Assembly: GCA_944380095.1 (NCBI GenBank)
Contig: CALWGP010000012.1
Span: forward strand, 1 to 38,635
Origin: an uncultured Lachnospiraceae bacterium
GTDB taxonomy: Bacteria > Bacillota > Clostridia > Lachnospirales > Lachnospiraceae
Direction: 5' to 3'
Length of the DNA: 38,635 nt
Under the pieces are notes generated by a model. The model made no database searches. It saw only the letters and a program-made list of their open reading frames with translations, and was not told the DNA's origin. This document shows positions 9,559 through 17,857 of the stretch, in pieces (positions within the stretch are counted from its first letter, which is position 1; the number at the start of each line of letters is the position of its first letter). Made by a program: the position numbers and the translations under genes.

Positions 9559-10119
9559 TCATTCCCCTTTGCCTTCCCTGTCGCTGCACACGTCGATCTG
9601 ACACATCCGCATGGTTTCCAGGGCCGCCCGGTGGGTTTTGGGCGTCACCCCCGCGCAGCAGGAAGCATCCACCACAATCCGCGCTTTGGGGAAAAAGGTC
9701 TTTAACAGGATGGCGTTTGACACCACGCAGATGTCCGTACACAGGCCCACAAGCTCGATCTGCGTCTCTTCTTCCCGGATTCCCTCTTTTTCCAGCCGCT
9801 CCCTAAGCAGCACGGGCAGCTTGGCGGAACCGAAAACAGGCTTGTCCACATAGACGGCTTCCGGCATGGCCTGCGCCACTTCCCGGCGCACTTCCCAGCC
9901 CTTCGTCCCGTAGACGCAGTGGGGGACCGGCAGTTTTTCCCCTTCCCTGGTCCGAAGGTAATCCTCCCCGTGGGTATCCCGGGTGGCATAGATGCAATCC
10001 GGTTCATAAGACCGGATTTTCCCTGTTACGGCGGGGACAATGGCCACGGCCTCTTTCGTCCCCAAAGCGCCGTCGATAAAATCGTTCTGCATGTCCACCA
10101 CTACCAGAAATTTCTTCAT
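9559..10119 (-). CDS. Isochorismatase-like cysteine hydrolase (nicotinamidase type)
   Basis: A 186-residue cytoplasmic hydrolase of the isochorismatase fold. The catalytic Asp is in VVDMQNDF (Asp9), a Lys follows mid-protein (in DKPVFGS), and the nucleophilic Cys lies in LVGLCTDICVVSNA, with the cis-peptide region just before it. The length and the TDICV signature favour a PncA-like nicotinamidase (nicotinamide to nicotinate, NAD salvage), although other amidohydrolases share the fold. I chose ATG at 10119 because GAGGAGGAAGGAC stands immediately before it; an ATG five codons upstream lies on the Shine-Dalgarno side. It is 63 bases downstream of mfd and directly before lrgAB. Confidence 0.87.
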   Translation of the reverse strand: MKKFLVVVDMQNDFIDGALGTKEAVAIVPAVTGKIRSYEPDCIYATRDTHGEDYLRTREGEKLPVPHCVYGTKGWEVRREVAQAMPEAVYVDKPVFGSAKLPVLLRERLEKEGIREEETQIELVGLCTDICVVSNAILLKTFFPKARIVVDASCCAGVTPKTHRAALETMRMCQIDVCSDREGKGE

Positions 10120-10182
10120 GTCCTTCCTCCTCATTCGAACTGTTTTCCTAAATCCGACTTTCCTTTTTTATGCCGCAGGGGC

Positions 10183-13100
10183 CTATCCCTGCAAAAACCG
10201 CTGCATATCGTCCAGGATCCGCTCCGTCAAAGACAGCAGCCCTTCCTGTAAGCCTTCCTTCGGATTCCACTGATAGGTAAATTCCGGCGTCCCCTGATGG
10301 GAAAACTTCAGTTTCCCGCCGTGGGCGGCCAGCAGGGCCGGGATATTTTCCCCGTGCACCTTCGCGTCGGGCCGGTAGAAAAACCGCAGGCTTCCGGGCC
10401 GGCCTTTGAGCTCCGTAATATAAAGCCGGTGGGCCCTGGTCCGGATGAGGGCAATGCGCACAAGATTGTCCACCGATTCCGGCACCGCGCCGAAGCGGTC
10501 CAGCAGCTCTTCCTTCATCTCCTCGCTCTCCCGGGCCGTCTCCACCCCCGCGATCCGTTTGTAAATGTCCAGCTTCTGCTGTTCGTTGACAATATAGGAA
10601 GGCGGGATGAAAGCGTCCACGTCCAGCTCCACGGTGGTGGAAAAATCCGGGACCGTCTCCACCCCTTTTAAGGTCTGCACCGCTTCGTTTAACATCTTGC
10701 AGTACAGGTCATACCCCACCGCCTCCATATGGCCGTGCTGGCGCTCGCCCAGAAGGTTTCCCGCGCCCCTGATTTCCAGATCCTTCATGGCGATTTTAAA
10801 CCCGCTGCCCAGGTCCGTAAACTCCCGGATGGCCGCCAGACGCTTTTGGGCCACCTCCCTTAGCACCTTATCCCTGCGGTACATCAGGAAAGCGTAGGCC
10901 GTCCGGTTGGAACGTCCCACACGGCCCCGCAGCTGATACAGCTGGGACAGGCCCATCCGGTCGGAATCATGGATAATGATGGTGTTGACGTTGGAGATGT
11001 CCAGGCCGGTTTCGATGATGGTGGTGGAAACCAGCACGTCGATTTCCCCGTTGATAAAATCGTACATGATCCGTTCCAGCTCCCGTTCCGCCATCTGCCC
11101 GTGGGCAAAAGCCACGCTGGCCTCCGGCACCAGGGTAGAAATGGACGCCGCCACATCCGCAATGGTGCTGACCCGGTTATACACATAGTAAACCTGCCCG
11201 CCCCGGGACAGCTCCCGGACAATGGCCTCCCGCACCATCTCCTCATTGTATTCCATCACATAGGTCTGGATGGGCAGGCGGTCGTTTGGCGGCTCTTCCA
11301 GCACGCTCATGTCCCGGATGCCGATGAGGGACATATGCAGCGTCCGGGGGATGGGCGTGGCCGTCAGCGTCAGCACATCCACGTTTTCCTTCAGCTTTTT
11401 GATCTTTTCCTTATCCGATACCCCGAACCGCTGTTCCTCGTCGATGATTAAAAGGCCCAGGTCCTTATACTGCATATCCGCCGAAAGGACCCTGTGGGTG
11501 CCGATCACAATGTCCACCAGTCCCTTTTTCAGGTCCGCGATGGTCTTTTTCTGCTGGGCCGGCGTCCGGAACCTGGACATTAAGTCCACCCGCACCGGGA
11601 AATCCTTCATGCGCTGGAGAAAGGTATTATAATGCTGCTGGGCCAGGATGGTGGTGGGCACTAAAAAGACCACCTGCTTATCGTCCTGGATGGCTTTAAA
11701 AGCGGCCCGGATGGCAATCTCCGTCTTTCCGTATCCCACGTCCCCGCACACCAGCCGGTCCATGATCTTATGGCTTTCCATGTCCTGCTTGGTGGCCGCG
11801 ATGGCCGCCAGCTGGTCTTCCGTTTCCTCGAAGGGAAACATCTCCTCAAACTCCCGCTGCCACACCGAGTCCTTGGAAAAGGCAAATCCCTCGCTTTTCT
11901 GGCGGACGGCGTAAAGCTCCACCAGGTCCCGAGCCACTTCGTTTACCGCAGTCCGCACCCGGCTTTTGGTCCTGCTCCACTCCTGGGTCCCCAGTTTGTT
12001 CAGCTTCGGCTTTTTGGCCGCGTCCGCGGAGGCGTATTTCTGGATCACGTCAAGCCCTGTGGCCAGCACGTAAAGATTCCCCCCGTCCCGGTAGGAAATC
12101 TTGATATAATCCTTTACCGTCCCCTCCACCTGCACCTTTTCGATGCCCTGGTAGATGCCAAGGCCGTGGGTTTCATGGACCACATAATCGCCCACTTTCA
12201 GCTGGGCAAAGTCCTGGATTTTCGTCCCGCTGTAACGGGACTTCCTGCGCTTTTTCTTCTTCTCTGCGCCGAAAATATCCCCTTCTGAAATCACCGCGAA
12301 TTTCAGCATGGGATATTCGAACCCTTTTTCCACATGGCCGTAGAACAGCTCCGCTTCCCCGGGCTGCACCTGACGGTCCGGGTCTTCCGTGTAAAAAGCC
12401 GTCAGCCCCTGTTCCCGCAAATCCACGGCCAGCCGTTTGGCCCGGGTCCTGGAACCGCAGAGCAAAAGCACCCTGCTTCCCGTCTTTTTGTAGCGCTTTA
12501 AGTCCCGGATCAGGGCTTCGAAGCTGTTGTTATAGGAAGAAATGCTGCGGGCCGTAATTTCAAACTGCCGGTCCGGTTTTAAGAGCGGGTTTTTCGTGTC
12601 AATGGCCGCCACCGCTACCCGGGGATAGCGGGTCAGAAAGGCCGCGATCTCTTTCTGGGTACACAAAAGCTGCGCCTGCCCCGGCAGGATATATCCCTTC
12701 TCAAGCCGCTGGGTCATGCTTTCCCGAAACTCCAGCTCCAGGGCGTCCGCCGTTTCCGAAAGGCGTTTGGGCTCATCCAAAAACACCGCCGTGCGGCCGG
12801 GGTCAAAATATTCCAGGAAGGATTCGGTGCGCGGATAAAAATAATGTACAAAACTCTCCAGGTTGACCACGCTTCCAAACTCCCTGGCAGACTCTTCCAT
12901 TTCCCGGATCTGGGTCCGGATCCTTCCGGCTTCTTCCGTCTGTCCGGCTTCTTTCAGCCTGCGGACAAAGTCCTTTGTTTCCTTTTCAATCCGCGCAAAC
13001 CCGTCTTCCCTGCGGGCGGCGGAAAGGACCAGCTCCACCGCGGGATAGATCCTCACATGGTCCAGCGTTTCCACGGAGCGCTGGGAAAGGACGTCGAAGC

Positions 13101-13707
13101 TGCGGATGGAATCCACATTGTCCCCCCACAGCTCGATCCGGTACGGATTTTCTTCCGTCATGTCAAATACATCGATAATCCCGCCCCGGATGGAAAACTG
13201 CCCCGGCGTTTCCACCTGCCAGGTCTTTTCATATCCCATCTCCACCAGCTGCGACGCCAGTTTTTCCTCGTCGATGACGGACCGTTTGTCGAAATACAGT
13301 ACATGGCTTTCCACCGCCGAAAAAGGGACCTGGGGCGTCATCAGGGCCGCTATGGCGGTGACCACCGTAACCGGCCGTTTTTCCGCCAGCGCCCGGATCA
13401 CCTGCATCCGCTCCCGGGTCAGCTGGCCCCCCGCCACGTCCGCCTGATAAAAAATCAGGTCCCTGGCCGGGTACAGACATACGTTTCGATCATAGAAGCG
13501 GTATTCTTCGCAGATTTCCCGGGCTCTTTTGTCACTGAAAGTAACGATGATTTTCACATCAAAACCATCGCTTAATCCGTAAACCATATGCAGCTTCTGG
13601 GAATCGTAAAGGCCGGTGAAGGCGACGCCGGCCCCTTTTCTTTCCAGAAGCGTTTTCGCTTCCTCAAACTCCGCCAGTTCGTACAGCGGAGCCGTTAAGA
13701 CTTTCAA
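10183..13707 (-). CDS. mfd: Transcription-repair coupling factor Mfd
   Basis: This 1174-residue DNA translocase removes RNA polymerase stalled at lesions and recruits UvrA. Domains in order: a UvrB-homology module (1-~330) with the YPARDLIFYQADV motif; the RNA polymerase-interacting domain near 505-555 (GDYVVHETHGLGIYQ); a RecG-like helicase core with Walker A GDVGYGKTE (655-663) and Walker B DEEQRFG (756-762); then motifs IV-VI including QLRGRVGRS; and a TRCF C-terminal domain. The start is TTG at 13707, with GAGGGG about nine bases upstream. The nearby ATG at about 13714 is in another frame. It lies 14 bases after pth, the pairing seen in many Firmicutes. Confidence 0.98.
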   Translation of the reverse strand: MKVLTAPLYELAEFEEAKTLLERKGAGVAFTGLYDSQKLHMVYGLSDGFDVKIIVTFSDKRAREICEEYRFYDRNVCLYPARDLIFYQADVAGGQLTRERMQVIRALAEKRPVTVVTAIAALMTPQVPFSAVESHVLYFDKRSVIDEEKLASQLVEMGYEKTWQVETPGQFSIRGGIIDVFDMTEENPYRIELWGDNVDSIRSFDVLSQRSVETLDHVRIYPAVELVLSAARREDGFARIEKETKDFVRRLKEAGQTEEAGRIRTQIREMEESAREFGSVVNLESFVHYFYPRTESFLEYFDPGRTAVFLDEPKRLSETADALELEFRESMTQRLEKGYILPGQAQLLCTQKEIAAFLTRYPRVAVAAIDTKNPLLKPDRQFEITARSISSYNNSFEALIRDLKRYKKTGSRVLLLCGSRTRAKRLAVDLREQGLTAFYTEDPDRQVQPGEAELFYGHVEKGFEYPMLKFAVISEGDIFGAEKKKKRRKSRYSGTKIQDFAQLKVGDYVVHETHGLGIYQGIEKVQVEGTVKDYIKISYRDGGNLYVLATGLDVIQKYASADAAKKPKLNKLGTQEWSRTKSRVRTAVNEVARDLVELYAVRQKSEGFAFSKDSVWQREFEEMFPFEETEDQLAAIAATKQDMESHKIMDRLVCGDVGYGKTEIAIRAAFKAIQDDKQVVFLVPTTILAQQHYNTFLQRMKDFPVRVDLMSRFRTPAQQKKTIADLKKGLVDIVIGTHRVLSADMQYKDLGLLIIDEEQRFGVSDKEKIKKLKENVDVLTLTATPIPRTLHMSLIGIRDMSVLEEPPNDRLPIQTYVMEYNEEMVREAIVRELSRGGQVYYVYNRVSTIADVAASISTLVPEASVAFAHGQMAERELERIMYDFINGEIDVLVSTTIIETGLDISNVNTIIIHDSDRMGLSQLYQLRGRVGRSNRTAYAFLMYRRDKVLREVAQKRLAAIREFTDLGSGFKIAMKDLEIRGAGNLLGERQHGHMEAVGYDLYCKMLNEAVQTLKGVETVPDFSTTVELDVDAFIPPSYIVNEQQKLDIYKRIAGVETARESEEMKEELLDRFGAVPESVDNLVRIALIRTRAHRLYITELKGRPGSLRFFYRPDAKVHGENIPALLAAHGGKLKFSHQGTPEFTYQWNPKEGLQEGLLSLTERILDDMQRFLQG

Positions 13708-13721
13708 ATTTCATCCCCTCT

Positions 13722-14291
13722 TTAAGGCTTTGCATTAAAACGGTTCATGGCGGCGTCCGGCCCGTCTGCCAGAATCGTCTCCACGGCGTCGCAGGCCCGC
13801 CCCACGGCCTCCTGCATCACCTGTTTTTCCGCCCGTCCGAAATGTCCCAGCACATAGTCCGCCAGGTCATATCCTTCTGGCTTTGATCCCACGCCGATGC
13901 GGACCCGGCAGAAATCGTCCCGCCCCAGCTGGGCGATGATGTTTTTTAAGCCGTTGTGTCCGCCTGCGCTTCCTTTTTTGCGGATGCGCAGCACGCCGGG
14001 ATCCAGGTTGATATCGTCGCAGAGCACCACAAGCTGTGCGGACGGATCCAGTTTATAGTATTGTACCACATCCCGGATGCTTTCGCCGCTTAAATTCATA
14101 TAAGTCAGGGGTTTTAACAGGATCACTTTCTGTCCGGCAATGATCCCTTTGCCCACAAGCCCCCTGTGACGGGCTTCGTTCACCCGGATGCCGTGGCGGT
14201 CCGCCAGCAGGTCCACTACGTCAAACCCCACGTTGTGCCGGGTGTTTTCATATTCTTTTTTCGGATTTCCAAGTCCCGCTATCACGTACAC
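13722..14291 (-). CDS. pth: Peptidyl-tRNA hydrolase
   Basis: The product (189 residues) cleaves peptidyl-tRNA released from stalled ribosomes. The N-terminus YVIAGLGNPKKEYENTRHN holds the conserved Asn and the catalytic His of NTRHNVGF. Further family motifs are KPLTYMNLSG, LCDDINLDPG and GSAGGHNGLKN. GTG at 14291 is chosen because GGGAGG lies six bases ahead and because it puts the first strand at the usual position. The ATG at 14327 would add twelve non-conserved residues and overlap the preceding gene. It sits 13 bases after DUF4956 and 14 bases before mfd. Confidence 0.97.
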   Translation of the reverse strand: MYVIAGLGNPKKEYENTRHNVGFDVVDLLADRHGIRVNEARHRGLVGKGIIAGQKVILLKPLTYMNLSGESIRDVVQYYKLDPSAQLVVLCDDINLDPGVLRIRKKGSAGGHNGLKNIIAQLGRDDFCRVRIGVGSKPEGYDLADYVLGHFGRAEKQVMQEAVGRACDAVETILADGPDAAMNRFNAKP

Positions 14292-14304
14292 GGTTTTCCT
14301 CCCG

Positions 14305-14979
14305 TCAATAAGTGGTTTCCCCGTCATGGGAAAGCAGGGACACGCTGTCCATTCCCTCCAGGGCGCTTGCTTCCTTTACCAGGGCGGCTTCCTCCCGGAC
14401 CCTGACCTCCACGATCAGGTCCATCCGGCCCATGGAAAGGGTGCGGGATTTCACCCGGTAATATTTGCTGTACTTTTTCACCACGTCCAAAAGGGCGTTT
14501 TCCCCTTCCATATCCGTGCTGCTGACCACAAGCAGCATGGGCGCCTTTGTCACGGGGATCAAATCCAGCACCAAAAGCGCCACGGTCACGATCAGGGAGG
14601 CGATGATAGCCAGGGAATACAGGCCCGCGCCGCAGATGATCCCGGCGCTGATGGACCAGAACAAAAAGACCAGGTCCATGGGCTCTTTGATGGCCGTCCG
14701 GAAACGGACGATGGACAGCGCGCCCACCATACCCAGGGAAATCACGATGCTGGACTGGATGGTGAGGATGATGGCCGCCGTGATAATCGCCAGGGCCGCC
14801 AGGGAAATGCCGAAATTTTTATTGTAAAACGTGCGCCGTGTCAGAAGCCTGTAGGCAAAAAAGATGTACAGCGCAATCAGGCAGACGATGGCCATGCTCA
14901 AAAGGACGGTAGCCAGGCTTACGTCCGTGCTGTAGAACCCTTCCATGAACGAATTCTTAAAAATATCTCCGAATCCCAT
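14305..14979 (-). CDS. DUF4956 domain membrane protein
   Basis: A 224-residue protein with about four transmembrane helices in its first ~145 residues and a soluble C-terminal ferredoxin-like alpha/beta domain. The conserved block LGMVGALSIVRFRTAIKEP is typical of DUF4956 proteins. The family has no firm biochemical function, but it recurs next to VTC-type polyphosphate polymerase genes, as here (15 bases downstream of one). I infer that it is the membrane partner of the soluble VTC protein, perhaps channelling or anchoring the product. GGGAGG lies nine bases before its ATG. Confidence 0.87.
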   Translation of the reverse strand: MGFGDIFKNSFMEGFYSTDVSLATVLLSMAIVCLIALYIFFAYRLLTRRTFYNKNFGISLAALAIITAAIILTIQSSIVISLGMVGALSIVRFRTAIKEPMDLVFLFWSISAGIICGAGLYSLAIIASLIVTVALLVLDLIPVTKAPMLLVVSSTDMEGENALLDVVKKYSKYYRVKSRTLSMGRMDLIVEVRVREEAALVKEASALEGMDSVSLLSHDGETTY

Positions 14980-14994
14980 TTTTTGTGTTCCTCC

Positions 14995-15690
14995 CTAAAA
15001 TCCATATTTTCTGCAGAGATAATATTTTGAAAAAGATGTCCGCTGCAGCGTTTCCAGCTGCAGCACCTGCCGGATGGGATCGGGCAGGAATTCATCATAT
15101 TTCACTTCCAGTACATGCATGCCCGGCGGCATGATGGGCCTCCTGGGAAAATCCCCTTCCAGGAAGCGCTCCGTGTGCGCCGAAGAAACGATATTTTCAT
15201 CCAGGGTGATCCGCACGTTTCCCAGGGCAAACACCCGGGGAACCCTCTCGTATTCCACAATCACCTTCGCCTGCAGCCTGCGCAGCTTCTGCTGCAGGAT
15301 GAACTTGCGCAAAACCGGCGGAAGGTCGTCCCCGTCCTGCAAAACCTTCCCTTCCAGCGCCTGCCGGCACTGTTCTTTCGTCAGCGGGCAGGAAAGCTTC
15401 CGGGTCATCCCCCGCATCTTCTGTTTCAGCTCCAGGGTAATCTGCCCGGCGCTGCCGTTGTAGATCCGGATCCGGAACTTTTCCCTCGGATCCGTCCCGT
15501 CCTCGTTCTCCCGGTAGCAGGTATCCTGCCAGTCGTCAAAATATACGCTCCGGATGCCGTATCTCCCCGTCTGCCCCGCATGGGGATCCAGCCGCAAAAG
15601 GGGCCGGATCCGTCCCTCCACAATTTTAAGCTGGGGCATGGTACAGGCATATTTCAGTTCATGGCGCCAGATGCCGCCCTCTTCCTTCAC
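14995..15690 (-). CDS. VTC-type polyphosphate polymerase domain protein
   Basis: A 231-residue soluble protein of the VTC/triphosphate-tunnel metalloenzyme fold, the domain that in yeast Vtc4 makes polyphosphate from ATP. Tunnel residues are visible: RHELKY near the start, RSVYFD, KFRIRIYNG, LELKQK, VIVEYERV and LEVKYDEF, giving the alternating basic and acidic strands that hold phosphate and metal. I chose GTG at 15690 because AGGAGG is eight bases upstream. An in-frame ATG at 15774 would overlap cotH by 32 bases and add a charged, non-conserved 28-residue tail. It has no membrane helix of its own, unlike eukaryotic VTC subunits. The activity is inferred from the fold. Confidence 0.88.
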   Translation of the reverse strand: MKEEGGIWRHELKYACTMPQLKIVEGRIRPLLRLDPHAGQTGRYGIRSVYFDDWQDTCYRENEDGTDPREKFRIRIYNGSAGQITLELKQKMRGMTRKLSCPLTKEQCRQALEGKVLQDGDDLPPVLRKFILQQKLRRLQAKVIVEYERVPRVFALGNVRITLDENIVSSAHTERFLEGDFPRRPIMPPGMHVLEVKYDEFLPDPIRQVLQLETLQRTSFSKYYLCRKYGF

Positions 15691-15742
15691 TTCTCTCTCC
15701 TCCTGTTTCCTTGTTTCGGCTTTCCGCCTTTTTGCGGCAAAA

Positions 15743-17593
15743 TCAGCCCCCGTCCGCAGGGCCCCATACCGCATAAACGGTCAGGTCTTCTTCCACCTGC
15801 CGCGCAGGGTCATAAGGGGTGCCGTCCTCATAAGTCCAGCCGGTAATCACCTGTCCGTCCCATTCGATGTCCGAACTGTCCGGCGCCTGCCTTCCGGCCG
15901 TCCCCTTTTGGGTATACAGATCCACATAGCTAAAGGATCCTCCCCGCTCAAAGCGGATTCTCACATACTCTTCCCCCTCCAGCCATACGCTGTCCAGAAA
16001 TTCCTTCCGCTGCCGGATAAAGTCCTGCAAATAGTCCACATAGGCGTCGAAGCTGTCGCAGACCCGATAGCGGAAATCCTTGTTCGTATCCTTCCACCGG
16101 ATCCAGTCCAGCGTGGCCGACACGCGGATCCATTCCCGGTATTCGTCAATGGTTCTTTCCGTTAGGGTTTCCAGGATGGGGGCGAATACATTCCGGTACA
16201 CCAGCCTGACCCGCTCCCGGAATGTCTCCTGGCTGTACAGGGAAGCGTACCAGAGGTTGCTTGTCCCGTCGTCCGAACGGATTTTATCCAGCATCAGCCC
16301 CACCGGGTCCATGGCTTCTTCATTGGTATGTCCCAGCGCGTTGTCATAGTCCCAGACCGGTCCCGCGTACAAAAGCGTGCTCACCGAATCCGGCTGTTTA
16401 TAAAAATACTGGCTGTTTGTCACGGCGTCGGAATTTTTCGTAATTTCCTCCACCAGATACTTTTTGACAAAGGAATCCAGATCGATATATTCGGTAAAAA
16501 ATTTCCCTGTCACCGGATTGGTCCCGTCCGGGGACGTCACGGCGTCCTCAAATTCCTGTACCAGGCCGGAAAGGTATTCGATCTGCGCTTTCCCGGCGTT
16601 TTGGGGACTTTTGATCACCATGGTCTGCTGTCCCCGGGTGGTAAATTTGCTCACCGCATCCTCGTAGCGGCTGGCATCCTCCATTAAAAACAGGTAGCCC
16701 CCGGTTACGTTCCCATGTCCTGCATCCTGGTCGGCGATCTCCAACCGCCCGCTTGCCGCTTCCACCTTTTCGGAAATCTGGTAAAGGCCCTGGTATTCCC
16801 CGTTCAGATACAGATCCGCCCAGACGGCTTCCGGCGTATATTCCATCCCCGCTTCCTGCGCCATTTCAAACACAAGCTGGTTGCGCATGCTGCTGCCGTC
16901 ATAGGCGTTTGCCAGAAGCTCCCAGCGGCGGGAGGTCCCCATCCCGAACAGGTCGTGCCCGTTCTCCAGCTTGACGCTGTAGGGCTTTTTGTCCTGCCCC
17001 CAGGTGGTGTTGCCCCTGCCTTTGATATAGGTAAGGCCGTCCTCGCAGGCCAGCATGCCGTCGGCGTTGACCAGGTAAAACAGCCCGCCTTCCCGGTTCC
17101 CCTTCGCCTCGTTCACCAGGTCCATGGAACCGGAGTCCGTATAGACCCAGACCGAAGGAAGGTTCTGACTGCACAAAAAAACAACGGTCCAGCTTTCCTT
17201 TACGGTTCCCCCATCTTCCAGGCAGAAGGCGTATTCCCGGTCCAGCTCATAGTCCTTCCAGACGGCCCCGTTTTTTCTTTCCTCCCCGTCCACGGTCACC
17301 CGGTCCGCGTACTCCCACTGCATGGTCAGCGGTTTTCCTGCGGCATAGGAGGGCAGGAATACATAAATCCTGCCGCCGGTCCAGTCCGGCCAGCATTTCA
17401 TATTTTCCCGGAATCCCGTTCCCTCCACGCAGAAGGAAAGGGTGTCCAGATACAGATGGTCTTCCAGCCAGCTTTCTTTTTCTTTATTCCTGATTTCTTT
17501 TCTCTCTGCCGCCCACACGACGGTCAGAAAAAAGAGCAGCCCCAGGATAAGGCACAGCAAAATTCCCCTCTCAATTCGGTATTTTTTTTGCAT
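15743..17593 (-). CDS. CotH kinase family protein with C-terminal InlB-type repeat
   Basis: A 616-residue surface protein with an N-terminal signal anchor (~9-28), an immunoglobulin-like segment, and an atypical CotH kinase domain from about 160 to 480. Kinase signatures are IKGRGNTTWG (phosphate-loop-like, ~190-199), KPYSVKL, SSMRNQLV, LNGEYQGLYQISE and the metal-binding WDYDNALG (414-421). Residues ~550-612 form a Listeria-Bacteroides (InlB B-type) repeat ending VYAVWG. Bacillus CotH phosphorylates spore coat proteins, so an extracytoplasmic protein kinase is likely. It is first in the cotH-VTC-DUF4956 unit, 52 bases before the VTC start. An AGGTGA site precedes the ATG. Confidence 0.9.
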   Translation of the reverse strand: MQKKYRIERGILLCLILGLLFFLTVVWAAERKEIRNKEKESWLEDHLYLDTLSFCVEGTGFRENMKCWPDWTGGRIYVFLPSYAAGKPLTMQWEYADRVTVDGEERKNGAVWKDYELDREYAFCLEDGGTVKESWTVVFLCSQNLPSVWVYTDSGSMDLVNEAKGNREGGLFYLVNADGMLACEDGLTYIKGRGNTTWGQDKKPYSVKLENGHDLFGMGTSRRWELLANAYDGSSMRNQLVFEMAQEAGMEYTPEAVWADLYLNGEYQGLYQISEKVEAASGRLEIADQDAGHGNVTGGYLFLMEDASRYEDAVSKFTTRGQQTMVIKSPQNAGKAQIEYLSGLVQEFEDAVTSPDGTNPVTGKFFTEYIDLDSFVKKYLVEEITKNSDAVTNSQYFYKQPDSVSTLLYAGPVWDYDNALGHTNEEAMDPVGLMLDKIRSDDGTSNLWYASLYSQETFRERVRLVYRNVFAPILETLTERTIDEYREWIRVSATLDWIRWKDTNKDFRYRVCDSFDAYVDYLQDFIRQRKEFLDSVWLEGEEYVRIRFERGGSFSYVDLYTQKGTAGRQAPDSSDIEWDGQVITGWTYEDGTPYDPARQVEEDLTVYAVWGPADGG

Positions 17594-17623
17594 TTAAATT
17601 TCTCTCACCTGTCGGAATCCATT

Positions 17624-17661
17624 TTGTTAGTTATGGTAGCACACCCTCGTCAAACGGGCAA
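17624..17661 (-). promoter_or_regulatory. Candidate promoter(s) for the cotH unit
   Basis: Two weak overlapping sigma-A-like options exist on the minus strand: TTGCCC (17656-17661), 17 bases, TACCAT (17633-17638); and TTGACG (17648-17653), 18 bases, TAACAA (17624-17629). Neither is close to consensus, and a sporulation sigma factor cannot be excluded. Confidence 0.35.
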
Positions 17662-17757
17662 CGAATTTTTGAGAATTTTTGCCTCTCCCGTAACGATTTT
17701 CTTTTTTTTTAAGTTATTATTTGTTTTTTGAGCGGTTTTATTTATTTTATCATAGTT

Positions 17758-17784
17758 TTGCAAAGCGGATTTTGGTTATATAAT
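17758..17784 (+). promoter_or_regulatory. Candidate promoter for the MATE gene, copy 2
   Basis: A perfect TATAAT at 17779-17784 follows TTGCAA at 17758-17763 with a short 15-base spacer, in an AT-rich intergenic stretch between divergent genes. The -10 is convincing, the -35 less so. Confidence 0.45.
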
Positions 17785-17857
17785 AAAGTAAAATTTTTTG
17801 GCGTAAAGCAAGATCCGTTTGTTTCGCCGGACGATCCAAAAAAGGAGTGACAGAACC

